DNA from: Colius striatus
Taxonomy: Eukaryota > Chordata > Aves > Coliiformes > Coliidae
NCBI RefSeq assembly: GCF_028858725.1
Contig: NC_084759.1
Span: 139,542,671-139,606,670 of the forward strand
DNA: 64,000 nt
Direction of reading: 5' to 3'
Part shown: piece after piece, positions 27,701-37,409 of the stretch
Position numbering within the stretch: position 1 is the stretch's first letter
Layout: each line of letters opens with the position of its first letter
Translations under genes and position numbers: made by a program
Notes under the pieces: model-generated
Database searches by the model: none
Seen by the model: only the letters and a program-made list of their open reading frames with translations
Told to the model about the DNA's origin: nothing

Positions 27701-30700
27701 CACTAGGATATATCAAAGGCTAGCTTACAGACCTTGCCATCTTTGATGGCTAGTATCGCCAGCAGTTGGTTACTGTTAGTAATCCATCAGAAGCAGCCTA
27801 GGAAAGAGGTTCTGTCCATGTCCTAATCCCTGCTTCACCTACTTTGTTGCCTGTGTTTTTAGGATCAGGTGTTTTCTCTTGATGTTTCATAGTGTTCCCC
27901 CTTGTACCTGAGCATTTTTGATGCAGAATTGATAAAACTGCAAAAAATTGGTGCAAATTTGCCAGGCACTATAATGTATGGTATAACAGGCTTGAGGCTG
28001 CTAATCTAGATTCTGCCTAGACTAAATCTTGTAACTTGTTCTAAATTTACCATGAAATGTGTAACCATTTGATGTCTAACCAATAAGAAAAGACTCTTTA
28101 AATATAAACAGCTAAAGGAAACTTCTGATTCTCTGTGGTGATTCATTTTACAAAGTATTTTCATTGTTGGAATAAAAATGGAAAACAGGAGCTTGTTGTA
28201 GGAAGTTATTTCCCAGCAAGAAATTATCTATGTGACAAACCAACCTTGTAATTGGCACTTCCGTTGGCAATCTCCATAGAGAAGCAAAGGATTGACAGAA
28301 CTCAAAGGCACTGTCTTTTGGGGGAAAGTGAATTGTTACCATACTGCATGTTGATCTAAGGATGAGAAAGTGCTGGGCTCTTCAAACACAGTAGTGCCCA
28401 AGATGCCTAACTCCAGCAAAACCAAACAAACTTGCCCAATAAGTTCCTGATGTTCATGGCTGAGAGTAAAATCCTGAAAGTATGAACCACAGCCCCAGTC
28501 AGTGAAGGGTGCTAGAGGCTTCAGACAGGTTGTAGAAAGTATTGGAGGGCTAAGAGGTGAAAAACTTAAGGGAGTTTCACTACCTGAAACACACAGTTGA
28601 TGTGCTGTTCTCCCAAAGCTTACTACAAGCAGAGGATTCCCTGTACAGTGAATGTAACTAGAAGCAAATGTAGTCCAAGTTTATCTTCCATTGCATGGAA
28701 AACCAGCTTCCATTTAAAATCAAAGAAGAAGAGGAGGAAAAGTGAGAAGTAAACATTTTTAGCTGCAAATAGGAAGTAGTTATATTAATCTTTGCTGTAT
28801 CTATTGATGAAAATGTGTATTGGCAGGAGGATAACAGTTTGAATATCTCTAAGACTGCTGCCATCCTTGTTTCCCTGTAGAGAAAGGCACGCCTGACAAA
28901 TCTTGCTGCCTTTCACTGAAAGGGAAAGAAAGCTTTTCTCTTACCTCTTGCTTTGCATAGAACACTAAACTAGAGAGAAGTGTGAGAATAGTATGGGAGA
29001 TGGAGTCTCATCATGCCCAGTAATTTTGGCTTTGCCTGTGTTGTTGCTCATTTATAATACTAGATTTTCCAAAGGCTTTGTGTTGTTAACCTAGCCTCAC
29101 TGTTTAAGCACAGACAATTACTAAAAGAAACAGAGAGGAGATAGCCAAATGATCTTCAACTTAGGCCACAGAGGAGACTGGTAACAGTGGGACAGAACAC
29201 ATATTGCTGGGCTACTGTCCTCCCACTCTGATAAGACCAACTATTCCCACTTTCAGCACTTCAATATGATCTCTTTGCTAACATTAAGACACTTCAAAGC
29301 TCCATTTTACTCTGTTCTCTTAGAAACTGCTAAATTCCTCTTTCTCTTTTTTTTTAATCGCTCAGTGCTATTTTAAAGCACATATTTTCTGTTCAGGTTC
29401 CATTGTAAACGCCGTTCCATTAGGAAGCTCCTGCTGCTCATATAGTTAGCTAGCCGATGTAAATAACCCAGCAGACAGTGTGAACTCTACTTTGACAAGC
29501 TGTAGCAACGAACCCCATGTGTGCTTTCTCTTTCATCAGATACACACGCTCTCTCCGTGACTTCTATTGGCCACTGGGGGATGTGAAATGAAAAACTACC
29601 TAATTGTGAATTATGACAGTAAAACTTTATAAGCTACTAAAATGAAGTTATAGCACCTAGGAGCTCAGTCAACTGACAGTGTTAAATGATACACTTTAAA
29701 AATCGCTCTGAGATAATGGTACAAAAGAAACGGCGCAGGCAGAGGTGAGATGGTGCTGTGCTGTGACAGGCAGAAAGGTAACATGGCACAGAGCAAACTG
29801 CGGAGGAGTTGTGGAAAGCTGCTGCACTGATGGCAGTTGCTCCCTATTAATCTCAGGAGAGCTAAAGGTAACTGTTTTGAAAAGAATTGTGTTTACAACT
29901 CTAAGATGTGGAAGAAAGAGAAAAATGTAAATGTGTATATGTAGGAGGGATGGGGTGTAATCCTTTGACTACTGGCTCTCCTGGTCCATGGAACTGCTCT
30001 TTCTCTCTAATTAGAAAAATTTGAAATGCTAAGAATGGCATTGACTGGCTAAAGATGGCATTAATGTCTAAAAGATTGTCTAAGGTTATCAAGTTTGTAC
30101 AACACAACTATGGCAAAGAAGGCCGTTTTTCTCCTTTTCAGATCATTCAAGTGGTGAATAACGACTCTACTTAGCTGGGTATGATTTGATATCAGACCTT
30201 GAGGGACCAAAAAAAAGCAACTTTGGGCACATGATGCAGGTGTTTTAGTTCAGATCAGGAGTGTGCTTTTGATCTGTATCTCCTGATGTCCCTGATTTGC
30301 ATCATAGAGTTATCTTGGAGCACCAAAAAAAAAAGCATTCCTTCTGAATGGAACTAAGCCAAATAAAAATGCTCATGTATGATGTGTTCCAGCTGTTAGT
30401 GGGAACTAGTCTGATGTGAACCCCCCTGAGCTGTATATAGTGTTGACATCACATTCTCAGCACCAGCTGTTTCATGATCTGTGTTTGTTTCTATTGCACT
30501 TCACTACTTGCTAAAGAGTCTCTCTTTCTTCCTCAAAGACAATCAATGTCTTGTATTTCCAAATAATGAAAAAGGTCACTAAAGTGCTGTGGAGTGCGCT
30601 CTGATATTCTGTATCTACAGTAACTTCTTTTTCATCTATATTTTATGTTTTTACTGTAGTTGATTTAGTGTAGTTCAGGTACTGATTGTCTTCAAATGTA

Positions 30701-33541
30701 GACTGACTGGGACTGGCTTTCTTTTTAAGCATCTTGATTTCCATACTTATTTACTACCTGAGCTTGTTTGTTGATTGGTTTCAATGAACAACGTTGAAAG
30801 CAATGCAGTTGCATACTAAATGACACAAGTATAAGGGCAGGAAAGACTCTGTGTGTATATCTGGGTGATCCTGTCCTCTGCTCAATGGAGTTTATCTGGG
30901 AAATTGTGGCAGCTTACTATTGCTAAAAGGCTTGGTAGAAAAAAGTCTAATTCATGCAAATAAATGCCACATGAAAGGCAAGGATGTGTTGCAGACATGC
31001 AGCTAAGGGCAGCTATAAAGAAAGGTATAGTGAAACGTCAGGTAGGATCTTGGTAATGGAGTACTGTACAAGGCACTTACCAAATGGTTTTTATGTTTTT
31101 TATTTTCTTAAGTAATGCCTATTAAAAGAATGAGAAAAAGGAATTCTACAGACAACATTCTATCTCTTTTTAAAATTTTCAAATTTGATATTCATTTAGC
31201 TATGTGCACAGGGTAATATGGAGGGAAGATGGCCCAATCATTACAGTAGTAGCTGTGCAGAGTTAAATTTTCCAGTACAATTCATTCTACATCTCTATTG
31301 CCTCTCTGCAAAGCAGGAGCAAAGCACACTGTAGACTCAAAAAAACATAGATGCTGTGAGAATGAAGTCTATATAAATAGCTGCAAGGGGGGGTTCAAAG
31401 CACCTGCTGTGATTTTTGTCTTACACAAGGTTATCTTTGTGTTTTTCATATGAGCCACATCTCATCCCGCAAGGTAAACTAATTCTGCTTCAAATGTCTG
31501 CTCTGCCAGGCAACTGGTTTCCACACTTGCTGCATGAAGGCAAATTGGAGAGATTCTTTTTCTTCTTGGCTTCCTTAATGATGGTGAACACCCTGGGGTT
31601 CTGGACCATTGCACACAGGTATGTATGAGAAAATGAAAGACTGATGTTTCATTTGTAGACATGGATATAAATTCTTGCAAAACCTGTAAATTACTATGTA
31701 ACAAAGAATTGGTAGCTATAAATCATATGTTGTTGTTCAGGGTCCAGACTTTGAGGAGAGAGATTTCATGGTAAAAATTATGTGGTAAGGTTAAAAAAAA
31801 AAAAAAAAAAAAAAATACTATCTTGAAGATGAGCAACCTGTTCTTTATGGAAGGATATAAATGTGTTCAAATGGGGTTTAGATTACATCACCAAGATATC
31901 CCAGTCATGGAACAGACCTCCACTGCACTTGACTTTGTACCAATATATAGAATGCACTGCTGATTTGTCAGTGAGTTTATATCTTTAGTATAGTACAGTT
32001 GGCGAAAGTGTTGCAAGAAAAGAGTAGACCACTACTGGTTTCAACAGAAAAACACTGAAATATTTTCTGATAGTCTACTGGACAATACGATAAAAGGGAC
32101 TTTCTATTGGAGACAATGGAATTGCTCAATTAACCCCCACATAGGAAGCAATTTTATGCTACTTGTAGAAACTAGCTTTAACGTCCGTGTATTGCCTGTA
32201 AAATAAAAGGAACTCTGACCAGCTATCCTCTTTTGCATCCAGGGTGGTTTGAAAGTTGGCCTACTTCCTGTATTCAGGAACATTTAATCACAGTTAACTT
32301 TCTGCTGTCAGCGTTATAAATGATACTTATAGTCAAGAACAGTGAGGGAAGCAACCCACAATGAGTAAGAAGGGTCATGTGCAAGTGACATTCTCTCTTA
32401 TACATTGGCATGCATTTCTGTGGAAATCCTTCAGAAATTTTGAAGTAGTGATTTGAGAATGACAATAATAGAAAATTTCCAAGGGCAGTGTACTTCTAGA
32501 ACTCTTGAGAAAAAAATACTGCTTTTTCTATTACATGTAACACTAACTTTGCAGTGCAAAGATAACCAGAATGTTTTGTCAATTATTTAAATGTAACTTG
32601 AGACACAAGTGTCCATTTATTCTAGTGGCTAGTTCTTGATTCTCTTCTTTTAAATGTGACCTGTAGTCATAATTAGAAATATTTCTCCTGCATGTACTTT
32701 GTCATCTTTTTATAAAATGGGATTTTATTCTTCTGTAAAATTAAATTTTCATTTATGGTATTTACTGCTGGAAACAAAAAAGTTTTGGTTGTCAAAAAAG
32801 TGGCCATAAAACTACCTTGAACTTTACACATAATCTTGCTACAAATGAATATTTTAATGAGGAAATTTGTTGACCTCATGTCTTAAAAAAAAAAAAAAAA
32901 GACAAATTGATATTTCACTTCAAAATCAAGATACCTCATTTTTTCAATAAAACAAACAAAACTTACGTGAAATATGTTTGTTGAGGTAAAATTTTGTTGT
33001 TTCCCATTTTGTTGAACAAGAATTCTCCCAGAAGGGAGAAAAAAGATGAGGACTAATCAGATAAACACTGATGAGGAGGGAGAGGTGGAATCAGGCTTTA
33101 AATCTCTGAATTAGAAAAAATATACTAAAATTTTTCCAAGGGAAAAATGATTGTTACTCTTTAAAATTTGTTGAAATATTATAGTACAGCTATTATTAAC
33201 ATCTGAATCCTGTTCATCACTTCTCATCCTGAAGTTCTGAAAAGTTCTAAGTATATATCACCATCCTATTTTTTGGCTGTTAGAAACACAGGATTCAGAA
33301 GGCACTGTAACTGGGAAAATATTGCTTAATAAAAGAAAATTGGGTGACTCTAATCCCAGAAAGGATGACTGTTTCTGTATTTTCCTTCCCTCCCAGATAC
33401 AGCAATCTGAATCAGGAATACACCAATGAATTCAGAGGAATTTTTCCTGAAGAAAAACTTTTGAAACATGAAGAAACTGTCAAGTATTATGAGAGTTTCC
33501 TGGAAAGGTCTCCCCTTTTGTCTCCTATGGAGAAAACCTGA
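398..33541 (+). CDS. SLC15A5: SLC15A5, POT-family solute carrier (nine exons, complete)
   Basis: Nine exons join in frame into 1740 coding bases, giving 579 residues plus a stop; I recall human SLC15A5 as the same length. POT proteins are 12-helix plasma- or endomembrane carriers that move di/tripeptides or related substrates with protons. SLC15A5 itself is an orphan with no settled substrate. Visible family marks: the ExxER proton-coupling motif at residues 53-57 (ELCER) in TM1; a GWLAE..GR loop at 101-110; GIGGIR at 168-173 in TM4; FYWLVN at 199-204 in TM5; and PQYILL followed by Glu445 in TM10, where peptide transporters carry an essential Glu. Hydrophobic stretches fit 12 helices, with a charged N-terminus of about 45 residues and a cytosolic tail of about 48. 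The loop between TM9 and TM10 is short, unlike the large ectodomain of PEPT1/2. The ATG at 398 follows an in-frame TAA at 359-361 and has A at -3. The assignment is strong; the substrate is unknown. Confidence 0.95.
768..2569 (+). other. SLC15A5 intron 1
   Basis: 1.8 kb of AT-rich unique-looking sequence with GT-AG ends. An 11-base direct repeat (AACAGCTAATT) occurs at 880-890 and 917-927, and a T-rich run lies near 2140-2175. No other element recognised. Confidence 0.8.
2570..2792 (+). CDS. SLC15A5: SLC15A5 exon 2
   Basis: The acceptor is a pyrimidine run ending TTGCAG at 2569; the donor is GTTGGT at 2793. Entry phase is 1 and exit phase 2. It encodes residues 124-198: the end of TM3, the intracellular loop with several charged residues, and TM4 with GIGGIR (168-173), the counterpart of GTGGIK in other POT proteins. 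An in-frame GTAGCT donor six bases later is possible, but the GTTGGT choice gives the family-like Trp-Phe-Tyr-Trp junction. Confidence 0.92.
2793..8435 (+). other. SLC15A5 intron 2
   Basis: 5.6 kb with GT-AG ends. It contains a T17 run at 5794-5810 and a GC-richer patch at about 6180-6420 with a small perfect hairpin (7-base arms 6260-6266 and 6279-6285). No interspersed repeat or gene recognised in the rest. Confidence 0.8.
8436..8605 (+). CDS. SLC15A5: SLC15A5 exon 3
   Basis: The acceptor TACTAG ends at 8435 and the donor is GTAAGA at 8606. It encodes residues 198-255, covering TM5, which starts FYWLVNLNS, and TM6, followed by a basic stretch (KMIYKPKT). FYWLVNLNS is the counterpart of the POT signature FYxxINxGS, with Asn206 where most members have Gly. 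Confidence 0.93.
9853..10613 (-). mobile_element. CR1 LINE 3' fragment
   Basis: The left edge is the reverse complement of the CR1 3' end: GTAGAATCATAG, then TTGGAAGGGTCCTCTAG, GGATCATCTAATCCAACTCC and a complement of the CAGGCTGCCCAG-type region. It continues through sequence that matches the 3' part of CR1 (CTCCAGAAGT, GACACAGTGCTCCAG, CTTGACCTGCTGGTCACACT) and stops near CTTGTTGAACCTCATGAG. It is 5'-truncated and carries no intact frame. CR1 is the dominant bird LINE and lacks a poly-A tail. Confidence 0.9.
11791..11832 (+). repeat. Short tandem duplication (17-bp match, 25-bp period)
   Basis: ATCAGTAACATCTCATT occurs identically at 11791-11807 and 11816-11832 within intron 3. Confidence 0.85.
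13142..13362 (+). CDS. SLC15A5: SLC15A5 exon 4
   Basis: The acceptor TTTGCAG ends at 13141 and the donor is GTAGGT at 13363; the exon leaves in phase 0. It encodes roughly residues 255-328. This is the long cytoplasmic link between the two six-helix halves (Lys/Arg/Tyr-rich, with [18 protein letters not shown]) and TM7 ([17 protein letters not shown]). Confidence 0.93.
13363..15772 (+). other. SLC15A5 intron 4
   Basis: 2.4 kb with GT-AG ends. It contains A/C-rich simple sequence near 14140-14205, A-rich sequence near 14998-15020, T/G-rich sequence near 15075-15132, and a probable MIR relic at 14885-14975. Several short open frames here are compositional. Confidence 0.8.
14885..14975 (+). mobile_element. 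MIR-type ancient SINE relic, tentative
   Basis: TGAACTTCTCAAGTTATCTC, then TTTTTTCTGTCAATATGTAA and AACGGAGTGAATTGTAAC resemble the MIR segment around GGGCAAGTTACTTAACCTC and TCTGTAAAATGGGGATAATA, at lower identity than the other copies. Confidence 0.4.
15773..15959 (+). CDS. SLC15A5: SLC15A5 exon 5
   Basis: The acceptor CCATACAG ends at 15772 and the donor is GTATGT at 15960. It enters in phase 0 and leaves in phase 1. It encodes residues 329-390: the TM7-TM8 loop, TM8 ([20 protein letters not shown]) and the loop up to TM9. Confidence 0.92.
15960..19531 (+). other. SLC15A5 intron 5
   Basis: 3.6 kb with GT-AG ends. It holds a short minus-strand CR1 3' tail (16961-17025) and a T15 run (19046-19060). 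Nothing else recognised. Confidence 0.8.
16961..17025 (-). mobile_element. CR1 LINE, short 3' tail fragment
   Basis: CATAGAATTGTAGAATGGTA followed by GAGGTTGGAAGGGGCC and GAGATCATCCAGTCCAACTC is the reverse complement of the CR1 terminus. The homology fades after about 65 bases, so this is a very short 5'-truncated copy. Confidence 0.85.
19532..19714 (+). CDS. SLC15A5: SLC15A5 exon 6
   Basis: The acceptor GTTGTAG ends at 19531 and the donor is GTAAGT at 19715; both edges are phase 1. The open frame runs on upstream into the intron, but only this acceptor completes the Gly codon begun in exon 5 and joins IYIG to QLSAALS. It encodes residues 391-451: TM9, a short loop with IHRKHF, and most of TM10, including PQYILL and Glu445. 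Confidence 0.92.
19715..23982 (+). other. SLC15A5 intron 6
   Basis: 4.3 kb with GT-AG ends and a strong pyrimidine tract before exon 7. An A-rich run lies near 21020-21034. No repeat family or gene recognised. Confidence 0.8.
23983..24114 (+). CDS. SLC15A5: SLC15A5 exon 7
   Basis: A long pyrimidine tract ends in the acceptor TTCTAAG at 23982; the donor is GTAAGA at 24115. The 132-base exon is phase 1 on both sides. It encodes residues 452-495, reading [15 protein letters not shown] and then TM11 ([18 protein letters not shown]). It is too short to stand out as an open frame and was found by phase and similarity to the POT TM10-TM11 segment. Confidence 0.9.
24115..31509 (+). other. SLC15A5 intron 7
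   Basis: At 7.4 kb this is the longest intron, with GT-AG ends. It contains an antisense exon-like open frame (25252-25657), A-rich simple sequence (26042-26068) and a block at 29400-29590 with more CpGs than its surroundings. The rest is AT-rich and unannotated. Confidence 0.8.
25252..25657 (-). CDS. Antisense exon-like open frame in SLC15A5 intron 7
   Basis: On the minus strand a pyrimidine-rich acceptor (TTATTTTTCCTCTAAAACTT, then TCAAG) ends at 25658. The frame then stays open for about 135 codons to a good donor, GTAAGC, at 25251-25246. The text is hydrophilic and varied ([20 protein letters not shown], then [20 protein letters not shown], then [19 protein letters not shown]). In the middle, third codon positions look richer in G/C than the surrounding intron. 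No family recognised. It could be a real antisense gene exon, a decayed gene fragment or chance. Confidence 0.25.
31510..31618 (+). CDS. SLC15A5: SLC15A5 exon 8
   Basis: The acceptor CTGCCAG ends at 31509 and the donor is GTATGT at 31619. The 109-base exon enters in phase 1 and leaves in phase 2. It encodes residues 496-531: [15 protein letters not shown] and then TM12 ([20 protein letters not shown]). Confidence 0.9.
31619..33396 (+). other. SLC15A5 intron 8
   Basis: 1.8 kb with GT-AG ends. It contains the longest homopolymer in the window (A23 at 31793-31815) and a second A16 run (32885-32900). No interspersed repeat recognised beside either tract, so they need not be retroposon tails. Confidence 0.8.
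31793..31815 (+). repeat. A23 homopolymer
   Basis: The longest single-base run in the window, in SLC15A5 intron 8. No retroposed sequence is recognised on its left side. Confidence 0.9.
33397..33541 (+). CDS. SLC15A5: SLC15A5 exon 9 (terminal coding part)
   Basis: The acceptor CCTCCCAG ends at 33396. It encodes residues 532-579, a charged cytosolic tail ([14 protein letters not shown], then a Lys/Glu-rich stretch, ending PMEKT) and a TGA stop at 33539-33541. Confidence 0.92.
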
Positions 33542-33860
33542 TAAAATTTCACCCTTGTTTGACTAAATTTCAGTTGTGTGACCAACCACCTTTCTAACTA
33601 TAAATTACTTAAGTGGAATTGTCAATGTATTTATGAATTGTCTTAGGAATAATAATGTTATTTGTAAGATTTCAAAATAGCACTCATAGGATTTGTCTCT
33701 GTAGGATGTTGCACTACCATAATACACGTTGGGGACAATGAGAGCTCACTGCTTGACACAGTTGATGTAGTGAGGTGTTTAATTTCTATAGGAAAATAGA
33801 TCCACATGTATTTGTACTCAGTAATGTTCAAAATTAATAAACTTTTGTATACATTTGTTT
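33542..33860 (+). other. SLC15A5: SLC15A5 3' UTR
   Basis: AT-rich sequence directly after the stop codon. The 3' limit is inferred from the AATAAA hexamer at 33836-33841, with cleavage expected 10-30 bases further on. No other conserved element was recognised here. Confidence 0.7.
33836..33841 (+). terminator. Polyadenylation signal AATAAA for SLC15A5
   Basis: This is a canonical hexamer 295 bases after the stop codon, followed by a T-rich stretch (CTTTTGTATACATTTGTTTAG) that could serve as the downstream element. Confidence 0.65.
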
Positions 33861-33939
33861 AGTGAATTATTTTCTAGCAATATCATTTACAAATAGTTTT
33901 GGATTCTGGCTTTGGCAGATTAATACTCAAGTTGATACT

Positions 33940-34145
33940 TGCAAAGGTAGGAGACTTTGTATGCTATTTTTGGCTCTGATACTTAACTAGTACTCAGCCT
34001 TCAGCAAGTTACTGCTTTAGCTTAATTTCCCCAGCAGTAAAATGGACTATAACTTTAGCCATACTAACTTTCTTTGCAAGTTGCTTTGAGATCTACCAAA
34101 AGTATACTGGAAGCTATATACCAGCAATTTGTTCATAAAGTGTAT
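33940..34145 (+). mobile_element. MIR-type ancient SINE, probable
   Basis: GGCTCTGATACTTA, then GCAAGTTACT, TTTCCCCAGCAGTAAAATGG and ATAACTTTAGCC follow the order of the MIR consensus (CTCTGCCACTTACTAGCTG, GGGCAAGTTACTTAACC, TTTCC..CTGTAAAATGGGGATAA). The following TTGCTTTGAGATCTAC and AGCTATATA resemble the 3' tail shared by ancient CORE-type SINEs and L3-like LINEs. It lies just past the SLC15A5 poly-A signal. Confidence 0.65.
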
Positions 34146-34914
34146 CATGAAACATTGGTGCTGAAGCATGTACTCTTTTATATGACAGAAGCACTGTGAG
34201 ATTTCTCATTCCTGAAGTATGATGCACAGAAAATGGCTAGTAGAACTGGAGATTAGAATTTATTTACGTCAACATTGCTAACTATCTGGAGTGAGGAGGG
34301 TGAATGAATTAGGAGAAGATTGGGTAAGGATAGAAGCAATTGGAAATGCTAATCTAACTCTTTTTTAATTTAAAAAAAGTCATATTACTAAAAAGTGGGA
34401 TCTTCATCTGATAAGGAAATATATTGAACACAAAAATTAAAGAAATACTTTGAGATATATATGTTTGTATTGGAGGTAGTAGTTGCCAGAATGCTTCCTA
34501 GGTATGAGGAATACTCTACCGCAGGAGATCCACACTAAATTAGAAATATAGTACACTGAAGTGACACAGAGGGTAGTTTGTGAGCTAAAACTATTAAAGA
34601 GGTGGTAAAAGAAATAATCTCTCCACCGTTAACCATATTTAATGCTGTAACTTTGGATTGAGTGTTGTGGGAAGGCAAGCAAAATGTAGTAAATACATCT
34701 AAGAAGTAGGAAGAAAGGCAGTTGGGAGTTGTTAGTTTGATCTCTGTAACATTTAAATTTTTAAAAAATAAAAGAGAATATTTAAAGTCATGAGATAAAA
34801 GCAAAACTGAATAAAATGAGACACAGATATATCAAAGGTAGATTTACCAGACTATCTCAATATCTGTGTGTAATGAGAATTCATTTTCTAAACAAAACAT
34901 AGTAGAGATAATCT

Positions 34915-34960
34915 GCCTTGATTTCAGTAAAGCATTTGACACGCATCATATGGGAAATGA
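34915..34960 (+). mobile_element. Possible tiny LINE reverse-transcriptase remnant
   Basis: Translating the + strand here gives CLDFSKAFDT, the same motif seen in CR1 reverse transcriptases (DFSKAFDTV). No CR1 similarity was recognised on either side, so it may be a very decayed copy or chance. Confidence 0.35.
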
Positions 34961-35429
34961 ATTCTAAAGAGGGAGATCAGGGTCAGCAGAAGAGCTACAA
35001 AGTCACAGAGAGACATATTCAAGCCCAGATAGCAACAGATATTATAGGAATGGAAGGCTGCCTTGCTTTGCCCTGGTTCTTGACTGGCCAACAAGATAGA
35101 TTGTCTCTCCAAAAGTGACTGCATAATCTAGGCTGGTGCTGAGGCTGAGAAGAGGCAGGCTGAAGTATATAGGCTTTAAGGGCACTTGGAGGATGGGAGG
35201 CTGACTAGTTTCAAGATATTTGAGTAAATCTTTCCTTCTCACGTGAGAGTTGTTTACTTGCAAGATATTATTTTCTAAATGATATTTGTATTACTATAAA
35301 TCAAACTTTAAGCCATGGAAAATACTGGGTTTTTTTCTTTATTGAAAAAGTGAGAAATTCTTGAGCATTTGGCCTTTGTCTTGGTACAGAAAAATTGCAA
35401 ATATGTAACCTCAAGTCTGCTGCAGAGAG

Positions 35430-36490
35430 TTATAGAATCTTTTCCATTATAGAATGGAAAAGATCGTTAAGATCATCAAGTCCGAGTGCTAATCTAACAT
35501 TGCCAGGCTCCTCACTAAACTAAACCATATCCCTCAGCACCTCATCTATGCATCTTTTGAGTATCTCCAGAAGTGGTGACTCCACTAGCTCCCTGGGCAG
35601 CCTATTGAGTGCCTATTGCAGTGCTTAATAAAACCTTTCAGTGAAAAAGTTTTTCTAGACCTTTCATCAACTTTGTTGCCTGTCTCTGGATATGCTCCAA
35701 AACCTCAGTGTGCTCCGTGTAGTGAGAAGCCCAGAGCTGAACACAGTATTTGAGGTGCAGCCTCACCAGGGCCAAGTACAGGGAGTACTTAGTTCATTTC
35801 CTTAGTTCTGCTAGTCACACTATTTCTGATACAAGCCAGGACGTCATTGGTTTTCTTGGCCACTTGGGCATACTGCTGGCTCATATTCAGCCAGCTGTCA
35901 CTTAACACCCCCAGGTCTATTTCTGCCAGGCACCTTTCCAACCAGTCAACCACAAGCCTATATTGTTGCATAGGGTGGTTGTAGCCCAAGTACAGCACCA
36001 AGTACAAGCACTTGGCCTTAGCCCACTCATGCAGCCTGTCCAGGTCCCTCTGAAGAGCCTTTCTTCCTTCCCTCAAGCAGGTCTACACACCTGCCCAGCT
36101 TGATGTCATCAGCAGATTTACTGAGGATGCACTCAATTCCATTTTTGAGGTCATTGATAAAGATCTTAAGTCAGGCTCCAGCACTGAGCCCTGGGGAACA
36201 CCACTGGTGACTGGCCACCAACTGGATTTAACTCCATTTGCTATGACTCTCTGCACCTGGTCATCCAGATAGTTTTTCACCCTTCTTCAGAGTAGGTCCA
36301 TCCAAGCCATAGGCAGCCAGTTTCTCCAGGAGAATGCTGTGGGAGACTGTGTCAAAGGCCTTACTGAATTCCAGGAAGATCATATCCACTGTCTTTCCTT
36401 CGTCCACTAAGTGGATCCTCTTCTCATAGAATGAGATCAGATTGGTCAAACAGGACCTGTCTTTCATAAAGTTATGGAGGCTTCATGGAT
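35430..36490 (-). mobile_element. CR1 LINE with decayed reverse-transcriptase region
   Basis: The left edge is a diverged CR1 3' end (ATAGAATGGAAAAGATCGTTAAGATCATC). Reading leftward on the minus strand from 36467, broken frames show reverse-transcriptase text: LTNLISFYEKR, EFSKAFDTVSHSILLEKLAA, SGVPQGSVL and, further on, [11 protein letters not shown]. These fall in different frames (36261-36467, 36083-36280, 35789-36076), so the copy is inactivated by frameshifts. The YxDD catalytic motif is not visible. About 1.06 kb remains of an element normally about 4.5 kb long. Confidence 0.92.
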
Positions 36491-37316
36491 AAGAGGTGTG
36501 TAGTTGCTGTCAATATATTTGAGAGTTAAACATAAGAGGAGAATAAATATGTATTAAAAATGTAAAATCTAAAATTTGAGCCAGTGAGTTTAATTGAGCT
36601 GGAAACACATTTAACACCTAATGATAATTATATACGTTGTTTTAAAACTGTGAAAATAACAGCAGTTTGAAACCATTTACATCAAAGACAATAGAACGAG
36701 AAATTTAATGTTCTTTTAAGATAGTGTTTCCTCTGGTGCATGCTCAGACTGAATAACCTCAAACTTCTTAAGACTCTTATTTTTCCTTTTTCTCAGAAAT
36801 CAAAATGTGAGAATAGAGGACAGCAGAGAACAAAATACATCTATTGCATTTTAATAGCTTTATGAAGATTGTTCTGCAAAGAAAAGAGGATGAGTTAACT
36901 CCCTGGACAGGATCTCTCTGTCGTGCAATCATGCATCCAAGGTTTTCAGCAGTGGTGAAGGAAGCAGTTCAATGGTCTTCATAAAGAGTTGCTCTGGAGG
37001 ATATGAGTTAGAATGAGCTTTGGGATGAATAGTTGACTACTGAAAACTCTCTGCCTTCTTCATATGGACTAAAGGTAGGCTTTTTCTATCATTTAATTGA
37101 GAATTTGGCTTTCTGGATGGGTGGCAAAAGGTAGTACCAATTGCTGGATTTTTATTTATTTCAGCTGGTGGTGCAGAGGATGCTATACACAGAAGTCCAC
37201 TGATTGTGTACACAGTTATAACAGAGCAATTTAGCAGTTATACCCAACAGACAGGGATGTTTCTTGAACTGCACCATGCCATACAAATCTAGTGGAGTCC
37301 TTTGTACTTGGAGAGC

Positions 37317-37409
37317 ACTGACTAAATTTCATAAATCTTATACCAGCACACAGCGAGATTAGTATAAAGTACTCTATAGATTTGATCTTGACTTTGAAAG
37401 AAGTTGCTT
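37317..37409 (+). repeat. Direct repeat, copy 1 (93 bp)
   Basis: Aligns without gaps to 37764-37856, with 14 mismatches by my count (about 85% identity). Shared blocks include ACTGACTAAATTT, CCAGCACACAG, ATTAGTATAAAGTA and TTGACTTTGAAAGAAGTTGC. The element family is not recognised. Confidence 0.85.

Larger units (their letters stand above)
33861..35429. other. Intergenic, downstream of SLC15A5
   Basis: Contains the MIR-like SINE at 33940-34145 and a possible LINE motif at 34915-34960. The remainder is AT-rich with no recognised gene or repeat. Confidence 0.7.

Noticed and set aside
28148..28342. Minus-strand frame with a GTTGGT donor in intron 7
   Set aside because: Short, with a weak donor and no acceptor or family match.
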